A stretch of 23,840 bases of DNA from Kocuria sp. (GCF_030530945.1 NZ_JAUMTZ010000001.1:390491-414330), one strand, 5' to 3'. Positions 13,351-21,539 are shown, counted from the first letter of the stretch. Numbers and translations are program-made. The notes: generated by a model not told the origin, from the letters alone.

Positions 13351-15021
13351 TCACGCCGCGGGCAGCATCCACGCGAGCACGTTGGACTGCAGGAACACCA
13401 GGCAGCACAGCACCAGGAGCATGCCCAGGGACCAGGGGACCACGGAGCGGAAGATGCTGGACTCCTTGCCCTGCATGCCCACGGCGGAGGACGCGATGGC
13501 CAGCGACTGCGGGGAGATCATCTTGCCCACCACACCGCCGGAGGTGTTCGCGGCGGTCATCAGGTGCGGGTCCAGCCCGGAGCCCAGTGCCGCAGTCTTC
13601 TGCAGGTTGGCGAACAGGGCGTTCGCGGAGGTGTCGGACCCTGTGACGGCGGTGCCCACCCAGCCGAGCACGGGGGAGAAAAACGCGAAGGCCCCGCCCA
13701 GCCCGGCCACGAAGGTGCCGATGGCCAGCGTCTGGCCGGAGAAGTTCATCACGTAGGCGAGCGCCAGCACGGACACGATGGTCAGTGCGGAGAAGCGCAT
13801 CTTCCAGAAGCACCGCCCGATCTCCGCGAGGGCGTCCGCGATGCTCAGGCGGAACATCCCGCCGTGGGTGAAGACGGAGTAGACCACCGCCACGACCAGG
13901 CCGGTGACCAGCAGCAGCGTGCCCGGGCTGGAGAGCCACTGGAAGGTGTAGACGGTGCCGGTGATGGCCTCGCCCTTGGCGTTGAGCAGGTGCCCGTGCA
14001 GGCCGGGCCAGGGGATCTTGACGTCGGTGGCGGCCAGCGCCTTGGGGACGTCCACGCCGAGCGTCCAGAGCTTGGCGATCCCGAAGACCGCGACCACCAG
14101 CACGTACGGCAGCACGGCCATCCACACCCGGCCCGGGGTGAGCACCGCGGCGTTCTCGGGGCGCTGCACCCCGAGGTCCGCCCGCACCTGCTCCGCACCC
14201 CGGGGGCGCCAGAACCGCATGAGGACCACCACGGCGGCGAGGCCCACGAGGGAGGCCACCACGTCCGTGAGCTCGTAGGAGAAGTGCGTGGCGCACCACC
14301 ACTGGGCGATGGCGAAGCTGCCGCCCACCACGAGCGCGGCGGGCCACGCCTGCCTGAGGCCGCGGGCGCCGTCGACGATCAGCAGCAGGAAGAAGGGGAC
14401 CGCGAACGCGAAGAAGGGCGCCTGGTGGCCCACGACCGCGCCGATGTGGGCGGGACTCAGGTCCGTGAGGGTGCCGGCCGTGGTGATGGGGATGGCGATG
14501 GCGCCGAAGGCCACGGGGGCGGTGTTGGCGATCAGCACCAGCGTGGCGGTCTTGAGGGGCTTCAGGCCCAGGGCCAGGATCATGGTCGCCGTGATGGCCA
14601 CGGGGGCGCCGAAGCCGGCGAGGGCCTCGAGCAGACCGCCGAAGCAGAAGGCGATCAGCATGGCCTGGATGCGCAGGTCACCGCCGCCAATGGTGTCGAA
14701 GATGGTGCGCAGGTCCTCGAAGCGCCCGGACCGGACCGTGACCTGGTAGAACCACAGGGCCATGACCACGATCCACACGATGGGGAACAGCCCGTAGACG
14801 GCACCCTGGGTGGCGGTCAGCGCCGCGAGGTGGACGGGCATGCCGAAGCCCAGCACGGCCACCACGAGCGCCACCGCGAGGGAGGCCAGCCCCGCGGCGT
14901 AGGCGCTGGCGCGCAGTGCCAGCAGCATCACGAAGAAGGTCAGCAGGGGCAGGCAGCCCACGAGGGCGGACAGGCCCACGCTGCCTCCCACGGCGTCGGT
15001 CGCGGCGGTGAAGGTGTTCAC
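13351..15021 (-). CDS. lctP: L-lactate permease (LctP family)
   Basis: The 556-residue polytopic protein belongs to the lactate permease family and should import lactate (or glycolate) with protons or cations. About 12-14 hydrophobic helices are visible. Family landmarks include LLEALAGFGAPVAITATMI, ANTAPVAFGAIAIPI, FFSPVLGWVGTAVTGSDTSA with NALFANLQ, and ANTSGGVVGKMISPQSLAIA. The GTG at 15021 has a good Shine-Dalgarno (GGGAGAA). The open frame upstream of it crosses the operator region and lacks family similarity. It is divergent from lutABC, with the shared control region at 15022-15310. Confidence 0.93.
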   Translation of the reverse strand: MNTFTAATDAVGGSVGLSALVGCLPLLTFFVMLLALRASAYAAGLASLAVALVVAVLGFGMPVHLAALTATQGAVYGLFPIVWIVVMALWFYQVTVRSGRFEDLRTIFDTIGGGDLRIQAMLIAFCFGGLLEALAGFGAPVAITATMILALGLKPLKTATLVLIANTAPVAFGAIAIPITTAGTLTDLSPAHIGAVVGHQAPFFAFAVPFFLLLIVDGARGLRQAWPAALVVGGSFAIAQWWCATHFSYELTDVVASLVGLAAVVVLMRFWRPRGAEQVRADLGVQRPENAAVLTPGRVWMAVLPYVLVVAVFGIAKLWTLGVDVPKALAATDVKIPWPGLHGHLLNAKGEAITGTVYTFQWLSSPGTLLLVTGLVVAVVYSVFTHGGMFRLSIADALAEIGRCFWKMRFSALTIVSVLALAYVMNFSGQTLAIGTFVAGLGGAFAFFSPVLGWVGTAVTGSDTSANALFANLQKTAALGSGLDPHLMTAANTSGGVVGKMISPQSLAIASSAVGMQGKESSIFRSVVPWSLGMLLVLCCLVFLQSNVLAWMLPAA

Positions 15022-15120
15022 GCGTTCTCCCAGGGGTGAGTCGGGATCGGGGGTGGAGAGGCCGGCGCGGCGGGTGCCCGGTCCGAGGAAACGTGAGCGG
15101 CCGCCTCGGCCACCGGTCGT

Positions 15121-15126
15121 ACGATA
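15121..15126 (-). promoter_or_regulatory. Candidate -10 element of lctP
   Basis: TATCGT on the minus strand lies about 100 nt before the lctP GTG. Its -35 region falls inside the double operator, so repressor binding would block it. The same bases read TACGAT (15120-15125) on the plus strand, so initiation in both directions is possible. Confidence 0.4.
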
Positions 15127-15128
15127 AG

Positions 15129-15152
15129 TGGTCAGACCATATGGTCCGACCA
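15129..15152. promoter_or_regulatory. Double FadR/LldR-type operator (TGGTCNGACCA x2)
   Basis: Two 11-bp dyads, TGGTCAGACCA (15129-15139) and TGGTCCGACCA (15142-15152), sit 13 bp apart centre to centre. The pair forms a larger near-perfect palindrome around CATATG. FadR-subfamily GntR proteins bind TGGTNNNACCA-like sites. The position between divergent lctP and lutABC fits the neighbouring GntR regulator. Confidence 0.75.
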
Positions 15153-15256
15153 CACACACTACATGACGCAGGTCACACGTGCCGAGCCGCCGCTCCGCCC
15201 CGGATGGCGGCACTACGCAGGACTCCCGGACTTTGTTGTGACACGGCTCACCGGCG

Positions 15257-15262
15257 TAGCCT
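15257..15262 (+). promoter_or_regulatory. Candidate -10 element of lutABC
   Basis: TAGCCT (TANNNT) lies downstream of a TTGTTG (15233-15238, 18-bp spacing) or TTGTGA (15236-15241, 15-bp spacing). Initiation near 15269 would leave a leader of about 40 nt before lutA. Confidence 0.4.
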
Positions 15263-15310
15263 GGACGGGCCACGCAGTTCCACCCGGGGCAGAGGTTGGG
15301 AGACCAGAAC

Positions 15311-16153
15311 ATGAGAATCGCGCTCTTCGCCACGTGCATCGTGGATGCCATGTATCCCCGGGTGGCCCTGGCCACCGTGCGGATCCTGGAGCGGCTGGGC
15401 CACGAGGTGGTGTTCCCCCAGGGGCAGGGGTGCTGCTCCCAGATGCACGTGAACAGCGGCTACTTCGACGACGCCATGCCCGTGATCCGCAACCACGTGC
15501 GGGCCTTCACCAGCACGGACTACGACGTCGCGGTGGCCCCCTCCGGCTCGTGCGTGGCCTCCCTGGGCCACCAGCAGCCCGTGGTGGCCCGCGAGTGCGG
15601 GGACGACGCCCTCGCGGAGGAGGCCGAGCTGGTCGCCGCGAACACCTACGAGCTCTCTGAGCTGCTCGTGGACGTGCTGGGCGTCACCGACGCCGCGCAG
15701 CAGCTGGGGTCCTACTTCCCCCACGCCGTGACCTACCACCCCTCGTGCCACGGCATGCGGCTGCTGGGGCTGGGCGACCGTCAGAAGGACCTGGTGCGCT
15801 CCGTGGCGGACATCGACTTCCACGAGCTGCCGGACGCTGAGGAGTGCTGCGGCTTCGGCGGCACGTTCTCCTTCAAGAACCCGGACGTCTCCGGCGCCAT
15901 GGCGGAGGCCAAGCTGCGCAACATCCAGGACTCCGGGGCCTCGCTGTGCACGGGCGGGGACGCCTCCTGCCTGATGCACCTGGGCGGTGCCGCCTCCAAG
16001 CGGGACGTGGCCGTGCAGACCGTGCACTTCGCGGAGATCCTCGCCTCCACCCGGGCCAACCCGCTCGTCGTGGACGGGCCCGTGGAGCTGTCCATCCCCC
16101 AGGCCGGTCGCCGTGCGGCGCGCCCGGCCGCCTCGGCAGGAGCAACTCGATGA
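15311..16153 (+). CDS. lutA: Lactate utilisation protein A, Fe-S oxidoreductase subunit (LutA/LldE)
   Basis: LutA is part of the LutABC iron-sulfur L-lactate oxidation system that feeds pyruvate from lactate. The 280-residue product carries two CCG-type cysteine-rich domains: GQGCCSQMHVNSGYF near residue 40 and EECCGFGGTFSFKNPDVS near residue 180. Further cysteines lie in YHPSCHGMRLLGL and TGGDASCLMHLGG. The start MRIALFATC is the canonical one and follows GGGAG about 10 nt upstream; a GTG at 15296 would place the Shine-Dalgarno inside the gene. It overlaps lutB by four bases (ATGA). Confidence 0.94.
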   Translation: MRIALFATCIVDAMYPRVALATVRILERLGHEVVFPQGQGCCSQMHVNSGYFDDAMPVIRNHVRAFTSTDYDVAVAPSGSCVASLGHQQPVVARECGDDALAEEAELVAANTYELSELLVDVLGVTDAAQQLGSYFPHAVTYHPSCHGMRLLGLGDRQKDLVRSVADIDFHELPDAEECCGFGGTFSFKNPDVSGAMAEAKLRNIQDSGASLCTGGDASCLMHLGGAASKRDVAVQTVHFAEILASTRANPLVVDGPVELSIPQAGRRAARPAASAGATR

Positions 16154-18057
16154 GCGTCACATCCCTCGGCATGCCGGCCGTGCGTCCCGTGCACGGGCAG
16201 GGCAACCTGCACGCCCAGGTGGCGTTCCCGAAGGCAGCCAAAAAAGAGCTGCAGAACGAGCAGATGCGCGCCAACATCCGGCACGCGACCCACAGCATCC
16301 GCCACAAGCGCGCGGGCGTGGTGGGCGAGGTCCCGGACTGGAGCGAGCTGCGGGACACGGGCTCCGCCGTGAAGGAGACCGTGATGGCGCGCCTGCCCGA
16401 GCTGCTGGAGCAGTTCGAGGCGAACGTGACGGCGCGCGGCGGCGTGGTCCACTGGGCGCGGGACGCGGACGAGGCGAACGCGATCGTCACCCGCCTGGTC
16501 CAGGAGCAGGACGCCACGGACGTCATCAAGGTGAAGTCCATGGCCACCCAGGAGATCGGCCTGGACGACCACCTGCAGGAGCACGGGATCACCGCCACGG
16601 AGACGGACCTCGCGGAGCTCATCGTGCAGCTCGGCCGCGACAAGCCCTCCCACATCCTGGTGCCCGCGATCCACAAGAACCGCGAGGAGATCCGCGAGAT
16701 CTTCCGGCGCGAGATGCCCGGGACCACGGACGAGCTCACCAGTGAGCCCCGCGTGCTCGCGGAGGCCGCCCGGCAGCACCTGCGGGAGAAGTTCCTCACC
16801 ACCAGGGTGGCGATCTCCGGGGCGAACTTCGGCATCGCGGAGACCGGGACCCTCTCCGTGGTGGAGTCCGAGGGCAACGGGCGCATGTGCCTGACCCTGC
16901 CGGAGACCCTGATCACCGTGATGGGCATCGAGAAGCTGCTGCCCACCTACCAGGACCTGGAGGTCTTCTTCCAGCTGCTGCCGCGCTCCTCCACTGGCGA
17001 GCGCATGAACCCCTACACCTCCCTGTGGACCGGGGTGACCCCCGGGGACGGGCCCAGGAACTTCCACGTGGTGCTGCTGGACAACGGCCGTTCCGCGGTG
17101 CTCTCGGACCCCCAGGGCCGCTCGGCCCTGCACTGCATCCGCTGCTCGGCGTGCCTGAACGTGTGCCCCGTCTACGAGCAGGCGGGCGGACACGCCTACG
17201 GCTCCACCTACCCGGGGCCGATCGGTGCGATCCTCTCCCCGCAGCTCACCGGCATCACCTCCGAGGAGAACGCGTCCCTGCCGTACGCGTCCTCGCTGTG
17301 CGGTGCCTGCTACCAGGTGTGTCCCGTGAAGATCAACATCCCGGACATCCTGGTGCACCTGCGGGACGAGGACGTGCGCACCAAGCACGGCGAGCGCGTG
17401 GACGCGGCCTCGCCGGCGCCGTTGTCCCAGGATCCCGCGGTGGGCGAGCAGGACGGCTGGCGCGAGGAGAAGTCCCTCACCGCGGACGAGGGCCGCGGCG
17501 GCCAGGACGGCGCGCCCCGCGAGGGCTCGCTGCAGGAGCTGGGCGCGCGCGCCCGTCGCGCCGGGCGCCGGGTCCGCCAGGCCGTGCCCACCCGCGGCCT
17601 GCCCACGCAGATGGACGCCATGATGAAGGGCGCGTCCCTGGTGATGTCCTCCGGCAGGCGCATGTCCCTGGCCGAGCGGGGCCTGCCGCTGGGGCGCGTG
17701 GTCGCCGGGCGGGACCACGCGATCGGCTGGCTGCCCGGTGTGGTGGGTGGCTGGACGGACGAGCGGGACGTCCCCGAGCCTCCCAGGGAGTCCTTCCGCA
17801 ACTGGTGGAAGAAGCACGAGGGCGAGACGGATGCCCGGCTCGAGCGGGACGGCGTTCCCGCCGGTGCGCCCTCCACCGCCTCCGACGACGACGCCGCGGG
17901 GCCGGCCCCCACGGCCACCGGCAGGGGAGCGGGTGGTGACGCCCCGGGCGCCGGACCCGACGCCGTGGCGGGTGCCGCCTCGGAGGCCACCGGGGATCCG
18001 CAGGAGGACAACATCGACCGCAGCGGCCAGCGCGGCGGGAACGGGGAACGGGCATGA
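16150..18057 (+). CDS. lutB: Lactate utilisation protein B, ferredoxin-type iron-sulfur subunit (LutB/LldF)
   Basis: The 635-residue protein has an N-terminal LUD domain (SGANFGIAETGTLSVVESEG with NGRMCLTLPE). Two ferredoxin motifs follow: CIRCSACLNVCP (Cys329, 332, 335, 339) and CGACYQVCPVK (Cys384, 387, 391). These should hold the electron-transfer clusters of the LutABC complex. B. subtilis LutB is about 480 residues; here a further ~150 follow. The last ~65 residues are Ala/Gly/Asp/Pro-rich and probably disordered. The ATG at 16150 overlaps lutA, and the stop overlaps lutC (ATGA at 18054-18057), so all three are translationally coupled. Confidence 0.94.
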   Translation: MSVTSLGMPAVRPVHGQGNLHAQVAFPKAAKKELQNEQMRANIRHATHSIRHKRAGVVGEVPDWSELRDTGSAVKETVMARLPELLEQFEANVTARGGVVHWARDADEANAIVTRLVQEQDATDVIKVKSMATQEIGLDDHLQEHGITATETDLAELIVQLGRDKPSHILVPAIHKNREEIREIFRREMPGTTDELTSEPRVLAEAARQHLREKFLTTRVAISGANFGIAETGTLSVVESEGNGRMCLTLPETLITVMGIEKLLPTYQDLEVFFQLLPRSSTGERMNPYTSLWTGVTPGDGPRNFHVVLLDNGRSAVLSDPQGRSALHCIRCSACLNVCPVYEQAGGHAYGSTYPGPIGAILSPQLTGITSEENASLPYASSLCGACYQVCPVKINIPDILVHLRDEDVRTKHGERVDAASPAPLSQDPAVGEQDGWREEKSLTADEGRGGQDGAPREGSLQELGARARRAGRRVRQAVPTRGLPTQMDAMMKGASLVMSSGRRMSLAERGLPLGRVVAGRDHAIGWLPGVVGGWTDERDVPEPPRESFRNWWKKHEGETDARLERDGVPAGAPSTASDDDAAGPAPTATGRGAGGDAPGAGPDAVAGAASEATGDPQEDNIDRSGQRGGNGERA

Positions 18058-18698
18058 GCACGGACGCGAAGACCGAGATCCTGGAGCGGCTCAACGGCGC
18101 GCTCAGGGACCATCCGCGGGCTCCCGAGATCCCCCGGGACTACCGTCGCACCTCCGAGCTGCCCCACGAGGAGGTCGTGGACATGCTCGAGGACCGGCTC
18201 GTGGACTACAAGGCCAACGTGTTCCGGGAGACCGCGCAGACCGTGGCGGAGCGGATCGCCACGCAGCTCGGCGCCTCGGCGCGCTACGTGATCCCCGAGG
18301 GACTGGACACCGCCCTGCTGCCGGAGGAGACCGCCGCCCGCCGGGCGATCGTGGACCCCAACGACGGCCGCAAGGCCTCCGCCCTCACCGTGCGGGACCT
18401 CAACCGGGTGGACGCCGTGGTCACCTCCTCCACCGTGTCCTGTGCGCAGACGGGGACCATCTTCCTGTCTGGGCGCCCGGACGAGGGGCGGCGCGCCATC
18501 ACGCTGGTGCCGGACCACCACATCTGCATCGTGCCGCTGGACACCGTGGTGGAACTGGTCCCGGAGGCCATGTCCCGGGTGGAGCCCACCGCTCCCACCA
18601 CCATGATCTCCGGCCCGTCCGCCACCTCGGACATCGAGCTCGAGCGTGTGGAGGGTGTGCACGGGCCGCGCACGCTGGACGTGATCCTGCTGGGCTGA
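18054..18698 (+). CDS. lutC: Lactate utilisation protein C, LUD domain (LutC/LldG)
   Basis: This is the 214-residue third subunit of the LutABC lactate oxidation system. It consists mainly of a LUD domain: AERIATQLGASARYVIPEGLD, VTSSTVSCAQTGTIFLSG, RRAITLVPDHHICIVPLDTVVELVPEA (read in parts) and GPSATSDIELERVEGVHGPR near the C-terminus. The conserved GPSxTADIE-type motif is present as GPSATSDIE. It is the last gene of the operon, followed by a GC-rich spacer and the long palindrome. A GGGGAACGGG stretch inside lutB may serve as its ribosome-binding site. Confidence 0.94.
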   Translation: MSTDAKTEILERLNGALRDHPRAPEIPRDYRRTSELPHEEVVDMLEDRLVDYKANVFRETAQTVAERIATQLGASARYVIPEGLDTALLPEETAARRAIVDPNDGRKASALTVRDLNRVDAVVTSSTVSCAQTGTIFLSGRPDEGRRAITLVPDHHICIVPLDTVVELVPEAMSRVEPTAPTTMISGPSATSDIELERVEGVHGPRTLDVILLG

Positions 18699-18732
18699 GG
18701 GCGGGGCCCGTTGCCGCTTTCCGGTGTGCATT

Positions 18733-18780
18733 AGTGGAGCAAATGCCATCTACTCGCGGGTAGGTGGCATTTGCTCCACT
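18733..18780 (+). repeat. 48-nt near-perfect palindrome between convergent lutC and the thi operon
   Basis: Two 24-nt arms meet with no spacer at CG|CG. The outer 16 bp (AGTGGAGCAAATGCCA and its complement) are perfect. The two inner deviations are both G-U pairs in the plus-strand RNA and A-C in the minus-strand RNA. The arms are far richer in A/T than the surroundings. Possible roles are a terminator for lutABC, a dispersed palindromic repeat, or a protein-binding site. Confidence 0.65.
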
Positions 18781-18854
18781 TAACACTCGGTAGGACCCTG
18801 CCGATGGATGGCGGTTGCGGTCCGGGGCACCCGTGGGGGGGCATCGTCGGTGGT

Positions 18855-18870
18855 GCGCGGGTTTCCGCGC
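18855..18870 (-). terminator. Short hairpin after the thiF-rhodanese gene
   Basis: GCGCGG-GTTT-CCGCGC forms a perfect 6-bp stem with a 4-nt loop 21 nt past the stop of the thi operon. It is a plausible terminator for that operon. The rest of 18699-18891 holds only the large palindrome and no gene. Confidence 0.4.
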
Positions 18871-18891
18871 TCAGCGGTGGGCGCGTAGGCC

Positions 18892-20205
18892 TCAGTAGCG
18901 CGGCTGCGTCGGGTCCACCCGGTCGATCCAGGCGAGGATCCCGCCGTCCAGGTGCTTGAGGCTGTCCTCCCGCAGGGCGTAGTCCGCGCGCAGGGCCGCC
19001 AGCGCCCGGGCGGAGCGGACCCCCGCCTTGCAGTGCAGCACCACGTCCCCCTCGGTTTCGGCGGGCAGGGCCTTCACACCGTCGACGAGCAGCCGGTCCA
19101 GGGGCACCGCCACGGAGCCCGGGATGGACACGAGCTCCCGCTCCCAGTCCTCCCGAACGTCCACCAGCGTGAACGCGGCCTCCCCGCGGTCCCGGGCCGC
19201 CAGCATCCGAGCCAGCTCCGGGGCGTCCACGGTCTCGACGGCGCTCGGTGCCGCGGGTGCCCCGCCCCCGGCCACCTGCCTTCCTGCGATCCCCTGCGCT
19301 CCGGCGGCTCCGGTGCCCCCGAGGACGGACCCGGGGGAGGTGACGTCGGCGCCCGGGGCGGGTGCGGCGGCGTCGTCGGGACCGGGGAGCCCGCACGCCA
19401 CCAGGACCTGGGAGAGGTCCGTGACGGGCTCGCGCAGGGGGTCCGGGAGCACGGTGAGGGTGCGCCACGTCTGGGCGAGGGCGTCGTGGACCAGGACACG
19501 GCCCACCAGCGGCGTGCCGATGCCGGTGAGGAGCTTGAGCGCCTCGGTGGCCATCACGGACCCGATGGTGGCGGGCAGCACGCCCAGCACCCCGCCCTCC
19601 GCGCAGGAGGGGACGGACCCGGCGGGGGGAGCCTCCGGGTACAGGTCCCGGTACACCGGGCCGTGGCCCGCCCAGAACACGGAGACCTGGCCGTCGAAGC
19701 GCAGGATGGAGCCCCACACCACGGGGATTCCGCTGAGCTCGGCGGCGTCGGCCACGAGGTAGCGGGTGGCGAAGTTGTCCGCGCCGTCCAGCACGAGGTC
19801 GTACTGCGCGAAGATCCCCAGCGCGTTCTCCGGGCTCAGCCGCGTCTCGTGGGTGCGCACCTCCACGAGCGGGTTGAGCCGAGCCACGGCGGCCGCGGCG
19901 GAGTCCACCTTTGGCCGACCCACGTCCGCCACGGTGTGGATCACCTGGCGCTGCAGGTTGGACACGGAGACGGTGTCGTCGTCCACGATCCCCAGGGTTC
20001 CCACGCCGGCCGCCGCGAGGTACTGCAGCGCGGGCGCGCCCAGACCACCGGCACCGACCACCAGCACGCGGGCGTTCTTGAGCCGGCGCTGCCCCTCCGG
20101 GCCGAACTGCGTGAGCGTGAGGTGGCGCGAGTAGCGTTCGAGCTCCTCGCGGGTGAGCTCGGCGGCGGGCGCCACCAGGGGGTCGAAGCGGGGCAGCGCG
20201 CTCAC
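18892..20205 (-). CDS. ThiF/MoeB adenylyltransferase fused to a rhodanese domain (MoeZ-like)
   Basis: The 437-residue protein should adenylate the C-terminal Gly-Gly of ThiS and hand it sulfur for thiazole synthesis. The E1-like domain shows RYSRHLTLTQFGPEGQ, the nucleotide loop VVGAGGLGAPALQYLAAAG (~50), DDDTVSVSNLQRQ, DGADNFATRYL and VPSCAEGGVLGVLPATIG. A ~60-residue Ala/Gly/Pro linker follows, then a rhodanese domain with DVREDWE and the active-site loop LHCKAGVRSARAL (Cys392). The Zn-binding CxxC pair of E. coli MoeB/ThiF is absent, as in mycobacterial MoeZ. MoeZ proteins can also serve other sulfur carriers, so a role beyond thiamin is possible. Its GTG overlaps the thiG stop (GTGA). Confidence 0.92.
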   Translation of the reverse strand: MSALPRFDPLVAPAAELTREELERYSRHLTLTQFGPEGQRRLKNARVLVVGAGGLGAPALQYLAAAGVGTLGIVDDDTVSVSNLQRQVIHTVADVGRPKVDSAAAAVARLNPLVEVRTHETRLSPENALGIFAQYDLVLDGADNFATRYLVADAAELSGIPVVWGSILRFDGQVSVFWAGHGPVYRDLYPEAPPAGSVPSCAEGGVLGVLPATIGSVMATEALKLLTGIGTPLVGRVLVHDALAQTWRTLTVLPDPLREPVTDLSQVLVACGLPGPDDAAAPAPGADVTSPGSVLGGTGAAGAQGIAGRQVAGGGAPAAPSAVETVDAPELARMLAARDRGEAAFTLVDVREDWERELVSIPGSVAVPLDRLLVDGVKALPAETEGDVVLHCKAGVRSARALAALRADYALREDSLKHLDGGILAWIDRVDPTQPRY

Positions 20206-21191
20206 CGGTCGGTGCTCCCCAGCTGCTCGGCGCCGTCCGCCGCCCCGTCCGGGACACCGGCGCGTGCGGGCCAGTCGCCGCGCGGGGCGTCCTCACCGGC
20301 GCCGATCCTCCCGGCCATGGGGGAGGACGCCAGCGCGTGGGTGCGGCGGGGGATGCGCCCCGCGCCCCGGGCCAGCAGACCCCCGTGGACGGCGTGCCTC
20401 ATGGCCCGTGCCATGGCCACCGGGTCCTGGGCGCGCGTGACCGCGGAGGCGAGCAGCACGGCGTCGCACCCCAGCTCCATGGCCAGCGCGGCCTCGGACG
20501 CGGTGCCGATGCCCGCGTCCAGCACCACGGGCACGGAGGCGCGGGAGGCGATGAGCTCGATGTTGTGCGGGTTCAGGACGCCCAGTCCCGTGCCGATCGG
20601 GGCGCCGAGCGGCATCACGGCCACGGCTCCGGCGTCCTCCAGGCGCAGGGCCAGCACCGGGTCGTCGGAGGTGTAGGCGAAGACCTGGAAGCCCCGGCGC
20701 ACGAGCTTCTCGGTGGCGTCCAGCAGCTCGACCCCGTCCGGGAGCAGGGTGTCCTCGTCGGAGATGATCTCCAGCTTCACCCAGTCGGTCTCCAGGGCCT
20801 CCCGGCCGAGCTCGGCGGTCAGCAGGGCGTCCCGCGCGGTGTAGCACCCCGCCGTGTTGGGCAGCACGCGGATGCCGTGGCGGCGCAGGACCCCGTAGAG
20901 GCTGTCCTGCGGCGCCCCGGACGACGCCGCCGGGCCACCCCCCGCGGGCGCGTGGCCCGGGCGGGGCGGGCCGGGGGCGAAGCGGCGCAGCGCCACCGTG
21001 GTGAGCTCCGTGCCGGACGCGAGCAGGGCCCGCTCCAGCATGGCGAGGTCCGTGAGGCCGCCGGTGCCCATGATGAGCCGCGAGCTCAGCTCCGCGCCGG
21101 CCACCGCCAGCGGGGGCGGGCCAGGCTCCGAGGTGTCGGTGGTGGTGCGGGCCCGGTTCTCGGCGGCGGGTTCGTGCTGTGGGGTGCTCAC
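20202..21191 (-). CDS. thiG: Thiazole synthase ThiG, with a low-complexity insert
   Basis: ThiG builds the thiazole phosphate of thiamin from deoxyxylulose phosphate, dehydroglycine (from ThiO) and ThiS-thiocarboxylate. Family motifs are SSRLIMGTGG, PNTAGCYTARDALLTAELGREAL (read in parts), DWVKLEIISD with the Schiff-base Lys139, GAVAVMPLGAPIGTGLGVLNP and VPVVLDAGIGTASEAALAMELGCDAVLLASAV. At 329 residues it exceeds the usual ~256: there is a ~30-residue leader, a Gly/Pro/Ala-rich insert at ~72-95 just after TTVALRR, and a ~35-residue acidic tail. The GTG at 21191 has a good Shine-Dalgarno (GGGAGG) inside the end of thiS. Confidence 0.93.
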   Translation of the reverse strand: MSTPQHEPAAENRARTTTDTSEPGPPPLAVAGAELSSRLIMGTGGLTDLAMLERALLASGTELTTVALRRFAPGPPRPGHAPAGGGPAASSGAPQDSLYGVLRRHGIRVLPNTAGCYTARDALLTAELGREALETDWVKLEIISDEDTLLPDGVELLDATEKLVRRGFQVFAYTSDDPVLALRLEDAGAVAVMPLGAPIGTGLGVLNPHNIELIASRASVPVVLDAGIGTASEAALAMELGCDAVLLASAVTRAQDPVAMARAMRHAVHGGLLARGAGRIPRRTHALASSPMAGRIGAGEDAPRGDWPARAGVPDGAADGAEQLGSTDR

Positions 21192-21194
21192 GGC

Positions 21195-21539
21195 TCAGCC
21201 TCCCTGGACCGCGGTGACGATCTCCACGGACTGCCCGGCGGCCACCGCGGTGGTGGCCCACAGGGAGCGGGGGACCACGGTGTCGTCCACGGCCACGGCG
21301 ATCCCCAGGGGGTGCCCGTCCGCAGCGGTGCCGTCCGGACCGATCTCCCGGCCGGTGAGCCCGGCCACCGCGTCCGTGAGGGTGAAGCCCTCGTGCACCT
21401 GCACGGGGGAGCCGTTCACGGTGGCGGTGCCCGCGGCGTCCCGGTCCGGGACCGGTGGGAACTCGCCCGTGGCGGGGACGGGACGTGCGGCGTCGTGCGG
21501 CTCGCGGGGAGCGGTGGAAGGTGTGGGCGAGGTGGTCAT
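21195..21539 (-). CDS. thiS: Sulfur carrier protein ThiS with N-terminal extension
   Basis: ThiS carries sulfur as a C-terminal thiocarboxylate for thiazole formation. The ubiquitin-like core begins near residue 38 (TATVNGSPVQVHEGFTLTDAV), includes GIAVAVDDTVVPRSLWATT and ends VQGG, the required Gly-Gly. ThiS is normally ~66 residues; this frame gives 114, with ~40 extra Pro/Ala/Thr-rich residues at the front. The ATG at 21539 overlaps the thiO stop (ATGA), which supports the long form. An internal start is possible, but none has an obvious ribosome-binding site. Confidence 0.85.
   Translation of the reverse strand: MTTSPTPSTAPREPHDAARPVPATGEFPPVPDRDAAGTATVNGSPVQVHEGFTLTDAVAGLTGREIGPDGTAADGHPLGIAVAVDDTVVPRSLWATTAVAAGQSVEIVTAVQGG

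Noticed and set aside
15781..17817. 678-codon minus-strand frame across lutA/lutB
   Set aside because: Antisense to two well-supported genes, compositionally biased and lacking any motif or ribosome-binding site.
18733..18780. Insertion-sequence end or attachment site at the long palindrome
   Set aside because: No transposase or integrase, no partner repeat and no target duplication in the window.
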